NCBI GenBank assembly: GCA_022113835.1
Contig: JAILWY010000009.1
Coordinates: forward strand, 6,734,001-6,798,000
DNA from: Atopsyche davidsoni
Lineage: Eukaryota; Arthropoda; Insecta; Trichoptera; Hydrobiosidae
Direction of reading: 5' to 3'
Length of the DNA: 64,000 nucleotides
The stretch's first letter is position 1, and every line of letters begins with the position of its first letter. The notes below the pieces were generated by a model. The model did no database searches. It was not told the DNA's origin and saw nothing but the letters and a program-made list of their open reading frames with translations. The position numbers and the translations under genes were made by a program. Shown one piece after another: positions 50,063 through 63,400 of the stretch.

Positions 50063-50928
50063 GTGAGCACAGCACCTGCAATACTCACAGTAGACATTAG
50101 ACTTCCCTTCCCAAAAGTAAGTTTATATTAAAATACACCAAAATTATTTTTTTTAATTTTTACAAAACGGATCACTTTTTCTACTACATGTTATTTGGCT
50201 CTAATATCAGTTATTTTTGATCATCCATCTTTAATTTTTTTTCAAGTAAAAGTACGGTTTTAATGAACTTTAGGAATCACACATTCATAAAAACGTGTAC
50301 AACTTATCGGTTTCGAAATTCTGAAGACTTATAAAATGTCACATGCAGCCAAGAGATGTCGTAAGTAATATTGACACATATTATCAAAACAAAATAGATA
50401 TTCCTACTTTATAATTTTTATTTTAGAAAAATATAGTACTAACACATTGTATACGTTGAAGTTAAGTATTTGTTTATTTAAGAAATTTTATATCAAAATT
50501 TAAAATTGTAAAATCTTATTAAAAAAATTACTTAATGTTTTTGATTTACGAGGTTTCATTCTGCTTATATTATAAGATTAAACCTAATCGCTTTAGAATA
50601 TCAATGACCACAAATAAAATTACGAGATTTGGAATGAAGAGCAATGATATTTCATAATGGGCGTTAAAACAAATTCACGTAACAAAATTAAAATGGACTT
50701 AATCCCGAAGCATCAACCTTTTCTGAGTCCTAATTAGATAAGATAAAACGTAATACGAGATGTTTAATGGTCCGAATTAATCTCAAAGTCGGACCAAGAA
50801 CATAAAAAATAATTTCATTTCGTCCGGGCCGGCTGTAATATGTTTGCAGGGACACGCCGGTCGCACGCTGCCCGCGTGGTCGCACCTTATCCGGGAAGAT
50901 GGACAGAAGGATACAGCTCGTCCGGCAC

Positions 50929-50987
50929 GGCCACGCGGCCACGCAGCCACGCGGCCACGTGGCCACGCGGCCACGTAGCCGGCCACG
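50929..50987. repeat. 8-bp GGCCACGC minisatellite
   Basis: About seven units of GGCCACGC, with variants ending GT or starting AG, lie in intron 3. The unit is nearly palindromic, so frames on both strands stay open and read alike. No domain is seen. Confidence 0.88.
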
Positions 50988-51429
50988 ACCCGGTCCTGAT
51001 AAATCTCAGTTAGATATACACCTCGCGGGAAGACAGTATCTTAATGATTTATCTCGCCTCGCCACTAGTGTTTTACATACCAGATGAAGAGCGGATTTAC
51101 TCCGGTGGAAACTTGCTTGTGAAATTGGATTTTCTTTATCGCTGCCCCATATGAGAACTTCCGCTTTTTGAGAGTGCCTCGCTGAAATTCAAGCTTGCAG
51201 ATGTGAAAAAAACTTTCATCTTTAAAAACTGTTTCTGCGTGATATTTGGAATAATACTAACAATCTGACTGAAATATTATTGTTGTCCACTAGTTCTATT
51301 TTTAATACGTGATTAAATATTCATTATATCTCTATAGCATTCCTTCCGTTAGCGATTTTTAACCATTTTTTTAAACTTTCATAGCTATAATTCAATATTT
51401 TAAGAATTCAAATTAAGTCTATATTAATG

Positions 51430-51580
51430 TTGTTGAGGGACAAGGCATTTGAATGGTGAAGATCCATTATTGTAATGAAAAACAATAACTTTTTATTTAT
51501 ATCTTCACTGTGGGTTTATTAGAATTATTTTGCATAACTAGTTTCGACCTTATACACCAGGTCATCATCAGATGCATGAC
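51430..51580. repeat. Hammerhead-like dispersed repeat, copy 2
   Basis: This copy shares TTGTTGAGGGACAAGGCATT, GGTGAAGATC, a TTCACTGTGGGTTTATTAGA-like segment and TTTCGACC...GGTCATCATCAGATGC with 6753-6895, in the same order and orientation. It lacks the inverted partial copy. The family is therefore interspersed and probably transposable, though no coding part is visible. Confidence 0.8.
51531..51576 (-). ncRNA. Hammerhead-ribozyme-like motif, copy 2
   Basis: Minus strand: stem I TGCAT, core CTGATGA, an extra T, stem II GACCT / AGGTC around an eight-base loop, core GAAA, CTAG in place of stem III, T-T, then ATGCA closing stem I. Relative to copy 1, stem II has changed sequence on both sides yet still pairs, and stem I is one pair longer. 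The cleavage triplet would be GTT, which is permitted. The same departures from the standard fold apply as for copy 1. Confidence 0.45.
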
Positions 51581-52198
51581 TAAACTGTACAATTAATAGT
51601 ATACATGTGCTAAAAGTCTAAAAATGGTGTTGATTCGACCTGAAACTCTGCCTTTATTGTTTTATTCAATATTTAGTATCTTGAAAGTTGTGTTTTCTAA
51701 TGATATTTCAAATCCAAAAATTTTGTTTGATTTTTTAATAATTATTCCTAATCTTTCTCTTTTTAGGTTATATAAGGTGTATTATATTAAACATGAATCT
51801 CTTTGTACTTTGTTGTGTATCCACTTTACACTGAAATTAATATTTTAAATTGAATTTCAACGCATAGACGTATTGAATGGCGTAATAAATAAGTAAATAT
51901 CTGTAGACACTTCCAAGTGTATGAATCTTATGTATACTTGATATCCGGGCTTCTCGAGATATCGTTTCCGGATTCGCAGACAATACATTTCCTTCTCACA
52001 ACCCTTCTCATATAACATGGGCACTGAATCCTTTATGAAATTCGAAAGGCATTTGATGTATGCTTGTTGAATTTTTAATATTTTAGTTCGATCTTTTTAT
52101 AAATTTTTCTGGTGACACTAAAATTTATTTTGTGATGTTTGTTTATTCTCTTAGTAAATTGGTGATAAATAATTATTATTTTGTGTTTTATTACGCAG

Positions 52199-52312
52199 AT
52201 GCGTCGGAGGCGCACTTCGTCTTGGAACAACTGAGCTGTGTGGAGCTAATGAACGCTACACGCCACCAGTAGTCCTGTTTGCAGACCATGGAGACACGCT
52301 GCTAGAATTTGA
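52199..52312 (+). CDS. CUB-domain protein, coding exon 4 (second half of CUB domain)
   Basis: A TTACGCAG acceptor precedes this 114-nt exon, which ends GA|GTGAGT. It completes Gly147 and encodes residues 148-184 plus two bases of codon 185. Cys148 and Cys161-Gly162 supply the second conserved CUB disulfide and the usual C-G motif, followed by a P-x-V-x-L-F-A strand and a G-D-T-L-L-E-F strand. Only the phase given here stays open: reading past the donor meets TGA at once (52314-52316). Codon use is less GC-biased than in exons 1-3. The CUB domain is still incomplete, so at least one further exon is needed to supply its last strand. Confidence 0.87.
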
Positions 52313-54319
52313 GTGAGTAAAGCCTAAAATAAGTCTTGATTAGTAATTGAACATGACGAAACCGAAATTTGCATAGTTCATTTAATAAAATGTGAAAACT
52401 CTGGAATCCTTTTTGATGTTGGCTGTCGTGGCCAATCTAGAATATTAACAAACCACTGTAATCACATGAGATCAACTGACGAGCTATTTACAACCATACA
52501 AATCATGTGTGTTTTGAAAAATCTTAATATCATTACAACATACTTTGGAGATTTTTCATTAAGATGATTCCTCAACAATTTAATTAATGTACATTATAAT
52601 GTTATCAAAGTCTTTATTTAAGTGGTTAATGGAAATTTTTCTTACGCGTACTTAATATATTAACAATTGGTTTATCCAAAAGACTTAACAGGCATATCAA
52701 AGCATCTCTTTGATACAACACAATTTTTTTTGTAAAAAAAAACATTTTTCTTTTATTAAAAATAAATCTAGTATTGAATTTCTAACGCCGTATTGTTAAT
52801 TAATTCATTCTAAAAGCGCTGCTTCAGCTGAGATCTCGTTACACGAAATGACTTAATATTCTACAGGAATAAGAAATTTTCGCATCCAAGAGGCTGTCAA
52901 TTTACACGAGCCGACACAGCGCCCGTATAAAACAATGTTAGATTAATCGCTCATATAATAAACAAGGGCGACTACGTGACTGAAATGAGGAACCTATTTT
53001 ATCTTAATTATCCGAATACCTGTGTACAGAGTAATTGAGCTATTCGACTGGGGGTTGCGTAAGCAGTCGTCGTTACAACCTCCCGGCCTGCCTTTGGTTT
53101 ATTTATCCACGAGGTAGAGATTTAGGGTGTAATGAACTCCAGACCGGATACTTTACTTCCGAAATTTGTTGCTGCTTTATATTCTATAAATAAATAAAAA
53201 TACATCAATGTTACTAGGTAGTTCCTTCCTAGAAACAGCAAATATGGCTAATTTATAAATATACGCACTTTATCTGTGTACTTGTTCATATAGACTACTA
53301 TATTAGAGTGACTATGAAAAATACAAACGATAATTAAATAGAATTAATGTGTATAACTTAAATCAAATTTTGGATTAATAAATTTTAAATATAGCGTAAT
53401 TAAATAAAATGTTATTTTACCATATCAATAAAAAAATATTCTCTCTATTGCTATCTACATTTTGCTTACTTAAAATATTTTAAAAACCCCACAAATTTCC
53501 TAAATATTAAAAATATTAGTTCATAATACTTTTAAATTCATTACGTTGCCATCTTAATCTTGTGATCTCACCCTTTCATTGATTATTCATCAAATCATCA
53601 ACTGCACATGAATGAACTCATGGCTCTTGTTTTTTTTACCATTTTAATCCATATATATTTTTATCTATATATATATTTATAGTAAGTATAATGATACCTT
53701 ATTATTTCAATCAAACTAATTAAATTATAAAGGGTGAAAAAAAGGTACTTTATAGTTTCACTACAATATATGTTACCCATTTAATTGAATGTAAATTAAA
53801 TTTAAATTATATTAGCCTAGTAAACTAAAATTAGAAAACAGTATAAATAAATAAGGTAACTAGTTAACATGCTAAATACTTGCTGCAATTACTTGCAAAC
53901 ACTAATGTTGATTTTGCCAACAACCTGATTGCTCTTATATATAAATAAGCATTATGGAGTAAAGTTTTAACTTTGTAAATATTTTCAATTTTTTAATTAT
54001 TGTTTATTTAAAATAATATTTTCTTAAATAAATACTCACTTATAGTTTTTCTAATCAAATAAAATCTTGGCAATATTTTATTTCAAAATACTTCTCATAA
54101 GCTAAATACTAAATGACCGACTTAAAATTAGGAATAATGAAAATTTTAATACGGTTATATACTTGTTTAATTTATTTAGTATTTATGAAAGGTCTCTTTT
54201 AGTATAGTGGACTATATTTTGCATGCATAGGTACATATTAATCCTAAAATTAAAATGCTACACCTACCCTTGCTGGCGACGCTGTATACACAGGGCAGGT
54301 TATAATCATATAAATGAGC

Positions 54320-54720
54320 ATCCCAGCAAAAACATTAAAGTTTAACGACTCAGCCCCTCATCAAAATCCCAGACAAACACCTCCACGCTAGAGCCGCCTC
54401 TTCCTGGTGTAGATTGTGCTCCTCGGCGCTCCCGCATCACATTTAAATGCAATCCTCGCCCCGACCAGCTGTAAACTGCTGGTAATCGAGTTTCTAGTCG
54501 ATTGGTTGCTAGAACCTTTCCCGCCCTAACGAAGCTCCATTAACGGGCCCCGGCTGAATATCCGCGCCCCTGGCAGACCAAAACGCGGCCTGATGTTATT
54601 GGCTCTCGATCCCTTCTTATATCGCGCCCACCCTTTAGTTACTCGCGTAAAATCAAGCCAGAGTATCAACGCGAGCGACCGTCCTGTATCAGGTATGTTC
54701 AATCAAACCCAGTTTACCTT
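54320..54720. other. GC island in intron 4
   Basis: About 400 bp of unique sequence with CATTAACGGGCCCCGGCTGA, TCTAGTCGATTGGTTGCTAG and homeodomain-like ATTTAAATG. A 63-codon frame at 54593 has no domain. It is a candidate regulatory element. Confidence 0.28.
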
Positions 54721-56959
54721 CTCTTTTTTTTATTTGGTGGCATCCAGAATGATGCAACTTTTTAATCCGTTTTTTGTCCGTTAATTTGGAATACTTTTTT
54801 ATTTGATCGTTAATGAAAAATAAACAGTAACATATCTGCTACAAGCTATATTAATACTGGCTGAATTATCATCCAGAGAGCTGCTGCCGTTTTCCTTTGT
54901 ATTTTGATTGCTCGTCTACTTAGACTTTTTAATAATTGTAATTCTCAGACTCGCCTAGCATCAATTAATAAAATTAATCACACTAGCCACAGCTTTTGAA
55001 GGAACTTCATTTAAAAAAAAAAGTATTTGTCATGATAATCGTTTTACACTTCGGTTGTTTCCATTTGATACGAAAGTACAGTCCCACCACCCATTCCATA
55101 ACTCTCACAACAATCTTAACGCCAATTAAAAATATATTTTTGTTCAAGTTGGAGCTTGAGATCACATTTCTTGGTATCTACTGCTTCACTTTTAATATAG
55201 TTCACTTCGTGGAAACACGCTGCCTATTGTGCAGTACGAAATTATAAAATTCTGCAGCACCTCACTTGAAACGGCCGCTAGAGAAATTCGTGTTTAATTT
55301 AAAGTACTGGGAATCAAACATAATTTGTGTACACAAGTAAATAAAAATTATATCATTTATTTACTATTAAATATTCAGAAGTCTAAAAGGTGTTTTTAAC
55401 AATATTAACTATTATATGATTTAAAAATTACAAATTTACTTTGAATTCAAATGATAATATTAAATATAGTATTAAACACGTATTATAAATACCAAATGCA
55501 GTTTTATCAACTAAGTAGAGCGTTCTCTCTCAAATAAAATAGGACCTTTTTATGTCGCTCCCTGGAATACGCCATGCTTATATCGCCATAGATTCTCTAC
55601 TGTCCATTAGTAGCCCTTGCCACAACCACCCCCGCCCACCCCAGGTTATGCGATCGCCTTCATCAGATTAACCAGATGATAATAATACCCACAGAGGGCT
55701 ACGGCCAGTAAATCTTGGACGATTGAAAAAAACAACCCTCAAAATACACACGTTATTGCTCTGTTTTTGTGCGCTTGTGTTTTTGTTTGTGCGTAATGCC
55801 CTTCAAGTTTTATTGTAGTTTGATTCCCGTGATAAACCATCCTAAAACGATTCAAAGATAATCAATACAATGACCCTACAAAAATAATATGAACTTTACA
55901 TCAAATTTAAATACACTTAAGGCAATATATTTTTTTTTTAATTATCTCTGTTTTAATTTTTTTAAACAATTTCCCCATAATTATGTATCATCTTCATGGG
56001 GACTTTCCAACTGATTTTTCTCGTGGGATTTAACCCCCTAGCCCGAGGATAGGTATGTATTATTAGCTTTGTTTTTAATATCATTTTTATAAATTTTAAA
56101 ACATTGTAATGATAGATTACTAATCAACAAAACTTACGTAATATTTCAAATTAAATAACAAAGTGTTAATAAATGGAGTTTATTTTTACTATTCAAATTG
56201 ATTTTAGACAAAGTGAGGATAATATTTTATTTTTAGTTTTAAAACAACACTGAAAACTGATTTAATTAACTGGATATTTTGCTTGCATAAATTAAATGTT
56301 TTTAAAATGTGAAACTCAACTGGAAGCGATATTTATATAATGACTTCCAATGAATCAGTCCACTTACTTTTCAGACAGTGTTTTCTCTTCGTTTTATATT
56401 GTGCTTTTGTGCTATTGTATTTCATATATAAATAGTGTATCAGTATTTCCAAGTGCAGAAAGTATTCCCAGAGACGCTACATAAAATCTTTGTAAAATGA
56501 TCATTAAAACCATTTTCAATAACTCGTGAAAATGAACGCCAATTTGTTCGACTCAAATAGAACTCCAACACTGCTTCTGAAACTACCTGAGGCTCCACTG
56601 GAGACACGAATAATAACGACTAGCGAATCTCAAGTTTTCTCATTGATTTTTCTAAATTTATAATTATTACAGTTACATATTACAGTTGAATTATCAAAAT
56701 TTCATTGTAATTAAAAATTTTTTTTTTTTTTGTTAATGGAAGCAAGCACAAGCAGATCAATAATACACCACAAACATACATTATTTAGACGTATAAAAAA
56801 AAAGCATACGCAAGAAAGTTTTTTTTTTCTTTAACTAATATATGATAAGTTTTTTGTGAGAAGAAAGTTAATATAACCTCGTAAACTTCCAGCTTCTGAG
56901 TCTGCCGTATACCTAAAACTTTACTTATAAGTAGTATCATTAACTTATAAGATTACACG

Positions 56960-57240
56960 GATGGTGTGCGATTCCTCTGCATATGGAAATGCGGCCATTT
57001 ATAACCGAGAGCTCCGAGTCGGCCGTGAATACCCGAGAGCTCCCCTCCGGCCCTCCCGCCCTCCCAGCCTCCCAGCCTCGGGCGAGACAGTCGCTGATAC
57101 CCTCCCCCTCCCTCGCTCAGGGCTGTAAAGAATTATTCATATTTAAATCGGTCTAAATCAGTCGCGGCGCCGCACAAGTGGTCCGGCAAGGCTAACGAGA
57201 CGTGGCGAGATCGCCGGATATGGCCCGTGAAGCAGGGTGA
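56960..57240. other. GC island in intron 4
   Basis: It begins with ACCGAGAGCTCCGAGTCGGC and a second CCCGAGAGCTCCCC, then C-rich CCTCCCAG repeats (57050-57080) and CAGTCGCGGCGCCGCACAAG. Twin CCGAGAGCTCC words suggest repeated binding sites. Confidence 0.28.
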
Positions 57241-57749
57241 CTACTTTTACTTTTTATATTTTACACCAATTTTATTTACGGGAAAATCATCACCATTGAA
57301 TACCATAGCGCTGCACCTCTCAAGATGCTTGCGTGAGTCGGTCGTTACTTATCACATCCTAAAGCGACTCGCTTTACTCATAAGTGCTTTCTCCTACCTC
57401 GCTTTTTTTAATCACTGCCCTCTATGCACCGCAAGGTTTGCAAGACTTTTACTGAAATCGATGTAAATGACATTCGAAGTTTGCTTTTGAAATAGTTTGT
57501 GAAGTTTTTTTTAAATAACATGATGTTTATTTATTTGAAACAAATCAATGATCTACGCTGATTCGGATTAAACAAAAAAGGCCATTTTAACTACGCATTC
57601 ATTACGAACGTAGTATATAGTTACTTTTTCACTAGTTTTATCTTTGAAAAGAAAATTTTGCAATATTCCCTTGTACTTTAATATTACAATGTTGTTTTCA
57701 GATAAAAGTGCTATTAATAACCTAGCAACATCCGCATTTAAACGAGAAA

Positions 57750-57790
57750 ATATGGTTTCACTCTTGATATATCCAAGAGTGAAACCATAT
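57750..57790. repeat. Perfect 17-bp hairpin
   Basis: ATATGGTTTCACTCTTG at 57750-57766 is exactly repeated in inverted form at 57774-57790, with a 7-base loop. It may be a short palindrome from a mobile element or a foldback; it is shorter than a usual microRNA precursor. Confidence 0.85.
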
Positions 57791-58489
57791 GTATTATTCT
57801 ATGTTTAAATTAATATTAATTTTTGAGTTGAAATATATATATATAGTGAGTATATTGTATTAAAAATAATGCGATCTGATATTATATTGAAAATTTTAGA
57901 TTGTATTAAAATTATTATTTTAATTGTAAAAATATATTAGACTATGCGATTGAGTAAATATACTAAAACAACCGTTTATTTTGATTCCAAAAGATAACAT
58001 TTTTCTGTACAAAAACACCATTAAGGTTTCTTATCACGTATTTATAAATTATCCCACGCACTAAGATCGCAAGTTTCTTGCTCATTTTAGGTTTATTGAG
58101 ATAAAGCTCTCATTTTATTGTCTAATTTATTTGACTCTCAGTATTTATTGGACGACTACTTTTCCACGAACATGGATTTAAAGAGAACAATCGCAACTTG
58201 TAATCCCATAACCATTCCACCGTGTCAAAGACTATATGTCTTTTGGAGTAAAGTGTTCTTATTTATTTTTTATGATATTTGTCTTATGTTCAAACATGAT
58301 AATGGATATTGTTTTTAATTGAATTTTTATACCTAACAGTACTTTTTTATAATAATTTTTCATAGCACAAAAAATGTTCTAAAAAGCCTTCAGTTTAATC
58401 ATAAAATTATGAAAATAATTCATTTACGCAATTTAATTTCATAGGATAGATTTTTTTACAAATATATATTTTTTAAAGCTTAAACTTGT

Positions 58490-58715
58490 AAGAATGACTG
58501 TGGTCACCTGACTCTCGCTTTCGGCGTTCCGCTATCCCTCTCGCCCCTCCCTCTCTACCTCTCCCTCCGGTGTCCTTCCCCGCTTTGCCTTGAAGGCTTC
58601 GTCTTAGTTCTCTTCTTGCCTGAGGTCAGACCTAGATTCTATAAATAAACACCGAGTAATCTTTTAACATTGAATTCTGACTCTACACACACGTACTTCG
58701 TATCAAGCGGCGTAG
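58490..58715 (+). other. Possible LTR or promoter-like fragment
   Basis: The stretch has a pyrimidine-rich middle (58525-58620), then TCTATAAATAAACACCGAG (58638 on), which could serve as TATA box and polyadenylation signal, and a CTACACACACG end. This organisation resembles an insect LTR. No second LTR, primer-binding site or target duplication was found, so it could equally be a GC-rich unique island. Confidence 0.25.
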
Positions 58716-60169
58716 AATTCAATGCCAAGACGACGAACAAAACATTTAATTGTGTGAAGCTTATAATATAATAGTATGCTTTATAATATATTTAAGTTTA
58801 AAATCCATTAAGTTCTGTCTTCAGAAGCTATCGTTGCAAATAAAATAATAAACATTTAGCTACAATTTTTCTGAATGGTAATCGGGGTCTAACTTAAAAA
58901 TTGATAATGGTAATGTCATCTTTACAAACTGTCCGATTTTGCTCTTGGGTGTTTTAGTGATATGTGTTAGTAAAATTTTGTTATTGGGTACTATGCCACA
59001 TCAAACTATTATTGTTCTTTCGACGTTTAAGCTCGGATATTGGAATGCGAGGCTGAATTATCCTAATACCAACGAAACCCGAATATTACTTAAAACTGAA
59101 GAACGTAAATTTACTGTTACTGACCCTCGAATATTTACTTAATAAACTGATTAGAAATATTATGATTCTTATAATACATTTTTTATAATAATCTGATTTT
59201 TTACTGTTTATAGTATCGTTCTAGATTTTACTTTAACTCTAGATATAGCTTGAGAGTAGACCGTTTTAAAAATAACTTTCCATCAATAATTCTCTCTTTT
59301 GGATGACGTATTTCCCATAACACTTTTTCGTTGATACTCCTGACGAAAATTATTCACCCATTATTAAATTTCAAGTATCATTTATCCATCGAATCGCAAA
59401 GTGCTCCGCGGTAATGGCCACCAATTTGATCATTTACTATGATTTATTCTGGGCTATATAATTTTAGGCGTAAAAATAAAACTTCTTCCTATTTTATCTT
59501 AAGGGACAAGGCAGAAGAACTAATCGGTACTTTGTTTAATTAAACTATATAAAATGATATAAAAAAACTATTTCAATTTTTGATATATGGAGATATTATC
59601 GGGTTTATGAACTCGTATTTCTGAAATGTTTTGAAAACATGGTCGTTTGGGAAAATAAGAGCCGTGCTGTTTTATCAAATTACAATTTTGTGAAAATCAA
59701 AGATAACGTTTTTTAGCTATTATGGAGTTCAGTCTCTATCTCTTACAATATAAATAAGAAAAAATATATTTATAAATGGTAACTTAGTGGTGAATGAATA
59801 CGCAAAGCGTACAGACTATTTTTGGCTTCGATCCACTGCTGGGCGCATGTACAGAAAACGGTTTCCGACACTCAGCTTTATTTTCATTAATAATTTTTAT
59901 CTTTTACTTGTAACTTTCGTTGATAATACAAATTACAACAAAAAAAACTAAAAATACATACAAAATGAAATGTATAATTCTCATGCGCGACCCCATTTCT
60001 CATGACCAACAAAGAAAAAATTATAAAATGTTTTATTTAAAATTAATATTTAAATATATTTTGCGATACTACAAGCTCTAGTATCCTGTCTTGCTTCGTA
60101 ACGAGACGCTTTACATTTTTTTAATACACCCTATCATTCCGCTGAAACTTTTACGTGCAGCTTGTTTTT

Positions 60170-60440
60170 TTTTATGTAACTAGATAAATCCACAGGACTG
60201 TGTCAGGCTGCTCCCAGAGAGATGTCCGAAATTAAAGTCTCCCAATATAATCAGAAATGATCTGCCAGGGACTTAGGGCGTCACAATGCGTCAGGGCGGG
60301 CGCGCGTCAGGCCCGGCTTAGGACCGTCGTCATTGCGCGGCCCGCAGACATTGTTAGTGTATTAATTCTACTAATTGAATCTGACTTCGTATCGGACATA
60401 ATTAGGATGGATGTCGGGTACAATCCCCGATGATGGAGAT
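60170..60440. other. GC island in intron 4
   Basis: Unique, with GGGCGTCACAATGCGTCAGG, GGCGGGCGCGCGTCAGGCCC and then TATTAATTCTACTAATTGAA, a cluster of homeodomain-like cores. It is AT-rich on both sides, with no coding evidence. Confidence 0.28.
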
Positions 60441-63400
60441 ACGGACTTATCATTTCTTAAACAATGGGATATGCTATTTTATGGAACACAGCTAGTTGGA
60501 AATAATGGTTTTGCGTTTTTTTTTTTTTTTTTGTAAAAGTGCAATATATTCAATATCATCACCATAAAAAGTATGAAAATAAAATATATAATGATTGAAT
60601 ATAAATTCGATATGACGATACAAAAGTACTGTAGCTTTAGCAACTTTGTTTTTTAAATAAAACATTATCGCAAAATGACCGCATTTTTACACTCGTATTC
60701 ATATTAGTAGATATAAACCATTTATAAAACTAATTCAACATGATAAGGTAACCTTTTAAATTTGCCATTTTTCAAGAACTTTCTATGGGTTTTTTTTCCG
60801 AATCTAGTTATCGCGTCGATTTCGTCATTGAAAGATACATTGAATAAACAGTTTAAAAAAGATACAAATATCTTTTTACAAGTTTGCTGTAATTTATTTT
60901 CCATTTTATTTAGTTATTTATCTCCTCGGTAAGTTTTGCAATTTATAGGCTTCTTTTTATTTATGATGTGACTTCACCGCGCACCATTGATAAATAGGTA
61001 CCTAATCTAAAAACCGAAAGTGTTTTAATAAAAAAAAGATATAAATATTCAAATGTTAAGTTTACCAAAAAGATACCGCACTTTTAGTACGACAGTTAAA
61101 ACAGATAATAAAATATAAAATGTAATAAAAACGATGATAAATATGGAATGTTTCTCGGAGCGTTCATATTCAAAATAACGGCAAAACTTTTATAACCTGA
61201 CAGAAGCGTCTTCGTTGCACTAGCATAAAGCACAATTTAACTTCAAACAATAAAAAAACTCACTGTGAAGATGGATGAACGTAGCTGAAGAGGCTGCGTT
61301 CTAGTGGGTTCTAGAAAGTTATAGAAATTTAAGAACATCCGAGCCCAGTGCCGGCTTGGGAGAAACAAAAGTATTTTGAGTGTGTAAGATATATGTGCTT
61401 CTTCCTCAAGCAAAGTTTCATTTGTTGCAGAATTATGAAGCAAAGTTCCCATTGTATAATCCGCTGGTGGCCTCCCATCTCAGATGAGCTCTTTGCAAAT
61501 TTACTGCAGATGAACTTCAGCCGTGCACTGGGTACTGTGTACTGTGCACTGTGTGCTGTGCACAAACATTATCCTAGAGAGCAAACTTTTGTTGACGACT
61601 CAAAAGCTGAAGAAATTTGTAATCACCGCTCAAAATTAACACAAAAGATATAAAGTTTAGAATCTAAACAATAACGCTTTATTATAAACGAATTATGTTA
61701 GCTTCACCCGCAAAAGTATTTTTATTTGAATAAAATATTGAGTGAACAATGTTTTAATTATCTGTATATCTCGCCTTGCTGAGAAGGTTCAAGAGGCCAT
61801 GTTGCTTATGTCAAAAGACAACTGGTCTCCATGACCACCATAACAACGAGCTTTTACTTTTGTATATCCTTTCTTGAAATTTGCTTTGTAGTATTAGCTG
61901 TAATATATCGCTCGAGATAAAACAATACTTCCGCCAACCAAATTTTGTCAAAAATGGGTTTTTTGTTACACACTGTTAATGTTCTCAATTCCTTAAATCA
62001 AATATGGTAATATTTTTTGGTGAACTTTTTTTTATTGAGTGATAATTAATATATACAAAAAAAATAAACAATTTTACATCAACAATACTTCTGAAAATAA
62101 AAGACTTTTTTTGTACTGTATGCAAGATTTTCTGCCAATTTTTAACAGGAGAACTTTTTATGAAGGATTTTTAAAATTGTATTATAAAATTGAGAATGTT
62201 ATTCAATTGAACTTTTTTTATGTTAAAATGTGTTCTTTTATATGCGTAATAAATCAATTGTTATTTTGAATAATTGAAAGTAAAAACAGTAGGCTAAACT
62301 TTATAAAAATGCTTCCAAAGCATTACATTTATTTAAATTTTTGACGACGAGATTTTAGACCTCATTAAAAAAATTAAAACATACAAATATATATCGTAGC
62401 ATGATATTATGTCGCAGCATAGAAAACGTGTTATTGTTTTTTGGGTTGTAATTAATTTTTTTAAAGAACATTGATGAAAAATACTTGTAGTATTTAACGT
62501 GCCGAAAGTTTTAAATTATTTATTGAACTCAAATTACTAAGTATAATAAATTTTCATTATTAATAACACATTATTATATACCATTTTGATACAACCAATC
62601 TTTATCATTGTTTTATTTACAAGTGTTTTAAATTAATGAATTCAAAATATTCACTTGGACAAGCAATTTCAATTGTAATTTATAAGTTATATTTAACTAA
62701 GTTTCTTTTAATTGCTTGCTAAGAGACAAAATATAAGTGAATTACAAATTGCAAAGGAATTACAAATGAAAAAACCATCAGAATTGCCACTAGTTTTTAA
62801 TTCATATGCGTAGAGAAGTATAGAGTATTCTCCCTAGCATGCAGATACTTCTAATGCCTTTAATGATTTAAATCAAAGCAGGGCATTTGCATGTTTAAAC
62901 CTTAAAACCATGCATAAGCTTTGAAATCTTAAAATTGCCTATGAATCCAATCACTGCTTATCATACACTATAATTATAGTAAGATTGATATTTCAAGCTT
63001 GCATAATTTCAATAAATTTATCTTTGAGATATGCGCATTTATAATTGCAACACGTGTTATATCCGCGTTGGTTTAATTACAATTTACTGGACATGGAACC
63101 TTTTCTGTTAAAATTTAACATTACAATACAATCGAAAGTCCGCTATATATTATACTCCTTTGTATCTACTGTTATGACTAAGAACCTATTGCTCAATAAT
63201 AACCGACTTACTCTAGCGCCTAGTGTACCGGAAGTAAATGGAAACCTTTTGACAAGCTTGACCCTCCCCTGCCAACAAATATGTCACGGTTTGCTTGGAT
63301 TTTTTTTAAAGAGAAAACGATCAAGCCTTAACTGTTTTTTATATTAAAGATAGACGTAAAATTAAGCAGTAAATTCCTGAAATTAAAAATATCTAAATGA

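Larger units (their letters stand above)
50063..52198 (+). other. Intron 3 of the CUB gene
   Basis: The intron is 2136 bp, from GTGAGC to TTACGCAG. It carries a GC-rich patch with an 8-bp GGCCACGC repeat (50929-50987) and, further on, a copy of the hammerhead-like dispersed repeat (51430-51580). The remainder is AT-rich and unremarkable. Confidence 0.8.

Noticed and set aside
50730..51087. Overlapping frames across the GGCCACGC repeat
   Set aside because: Repeat artefact; the unit is near-palindromic, so both strands appear open.
61348..61653. 101-residue plus-strand frame with several cysteines and tryptophans
   Set aside because: No recognisable domain, no splice or start support, and an overlapping frame on the other strand; it includes a CTGTGTGCTGTGCAC-type low-complexity stretch.
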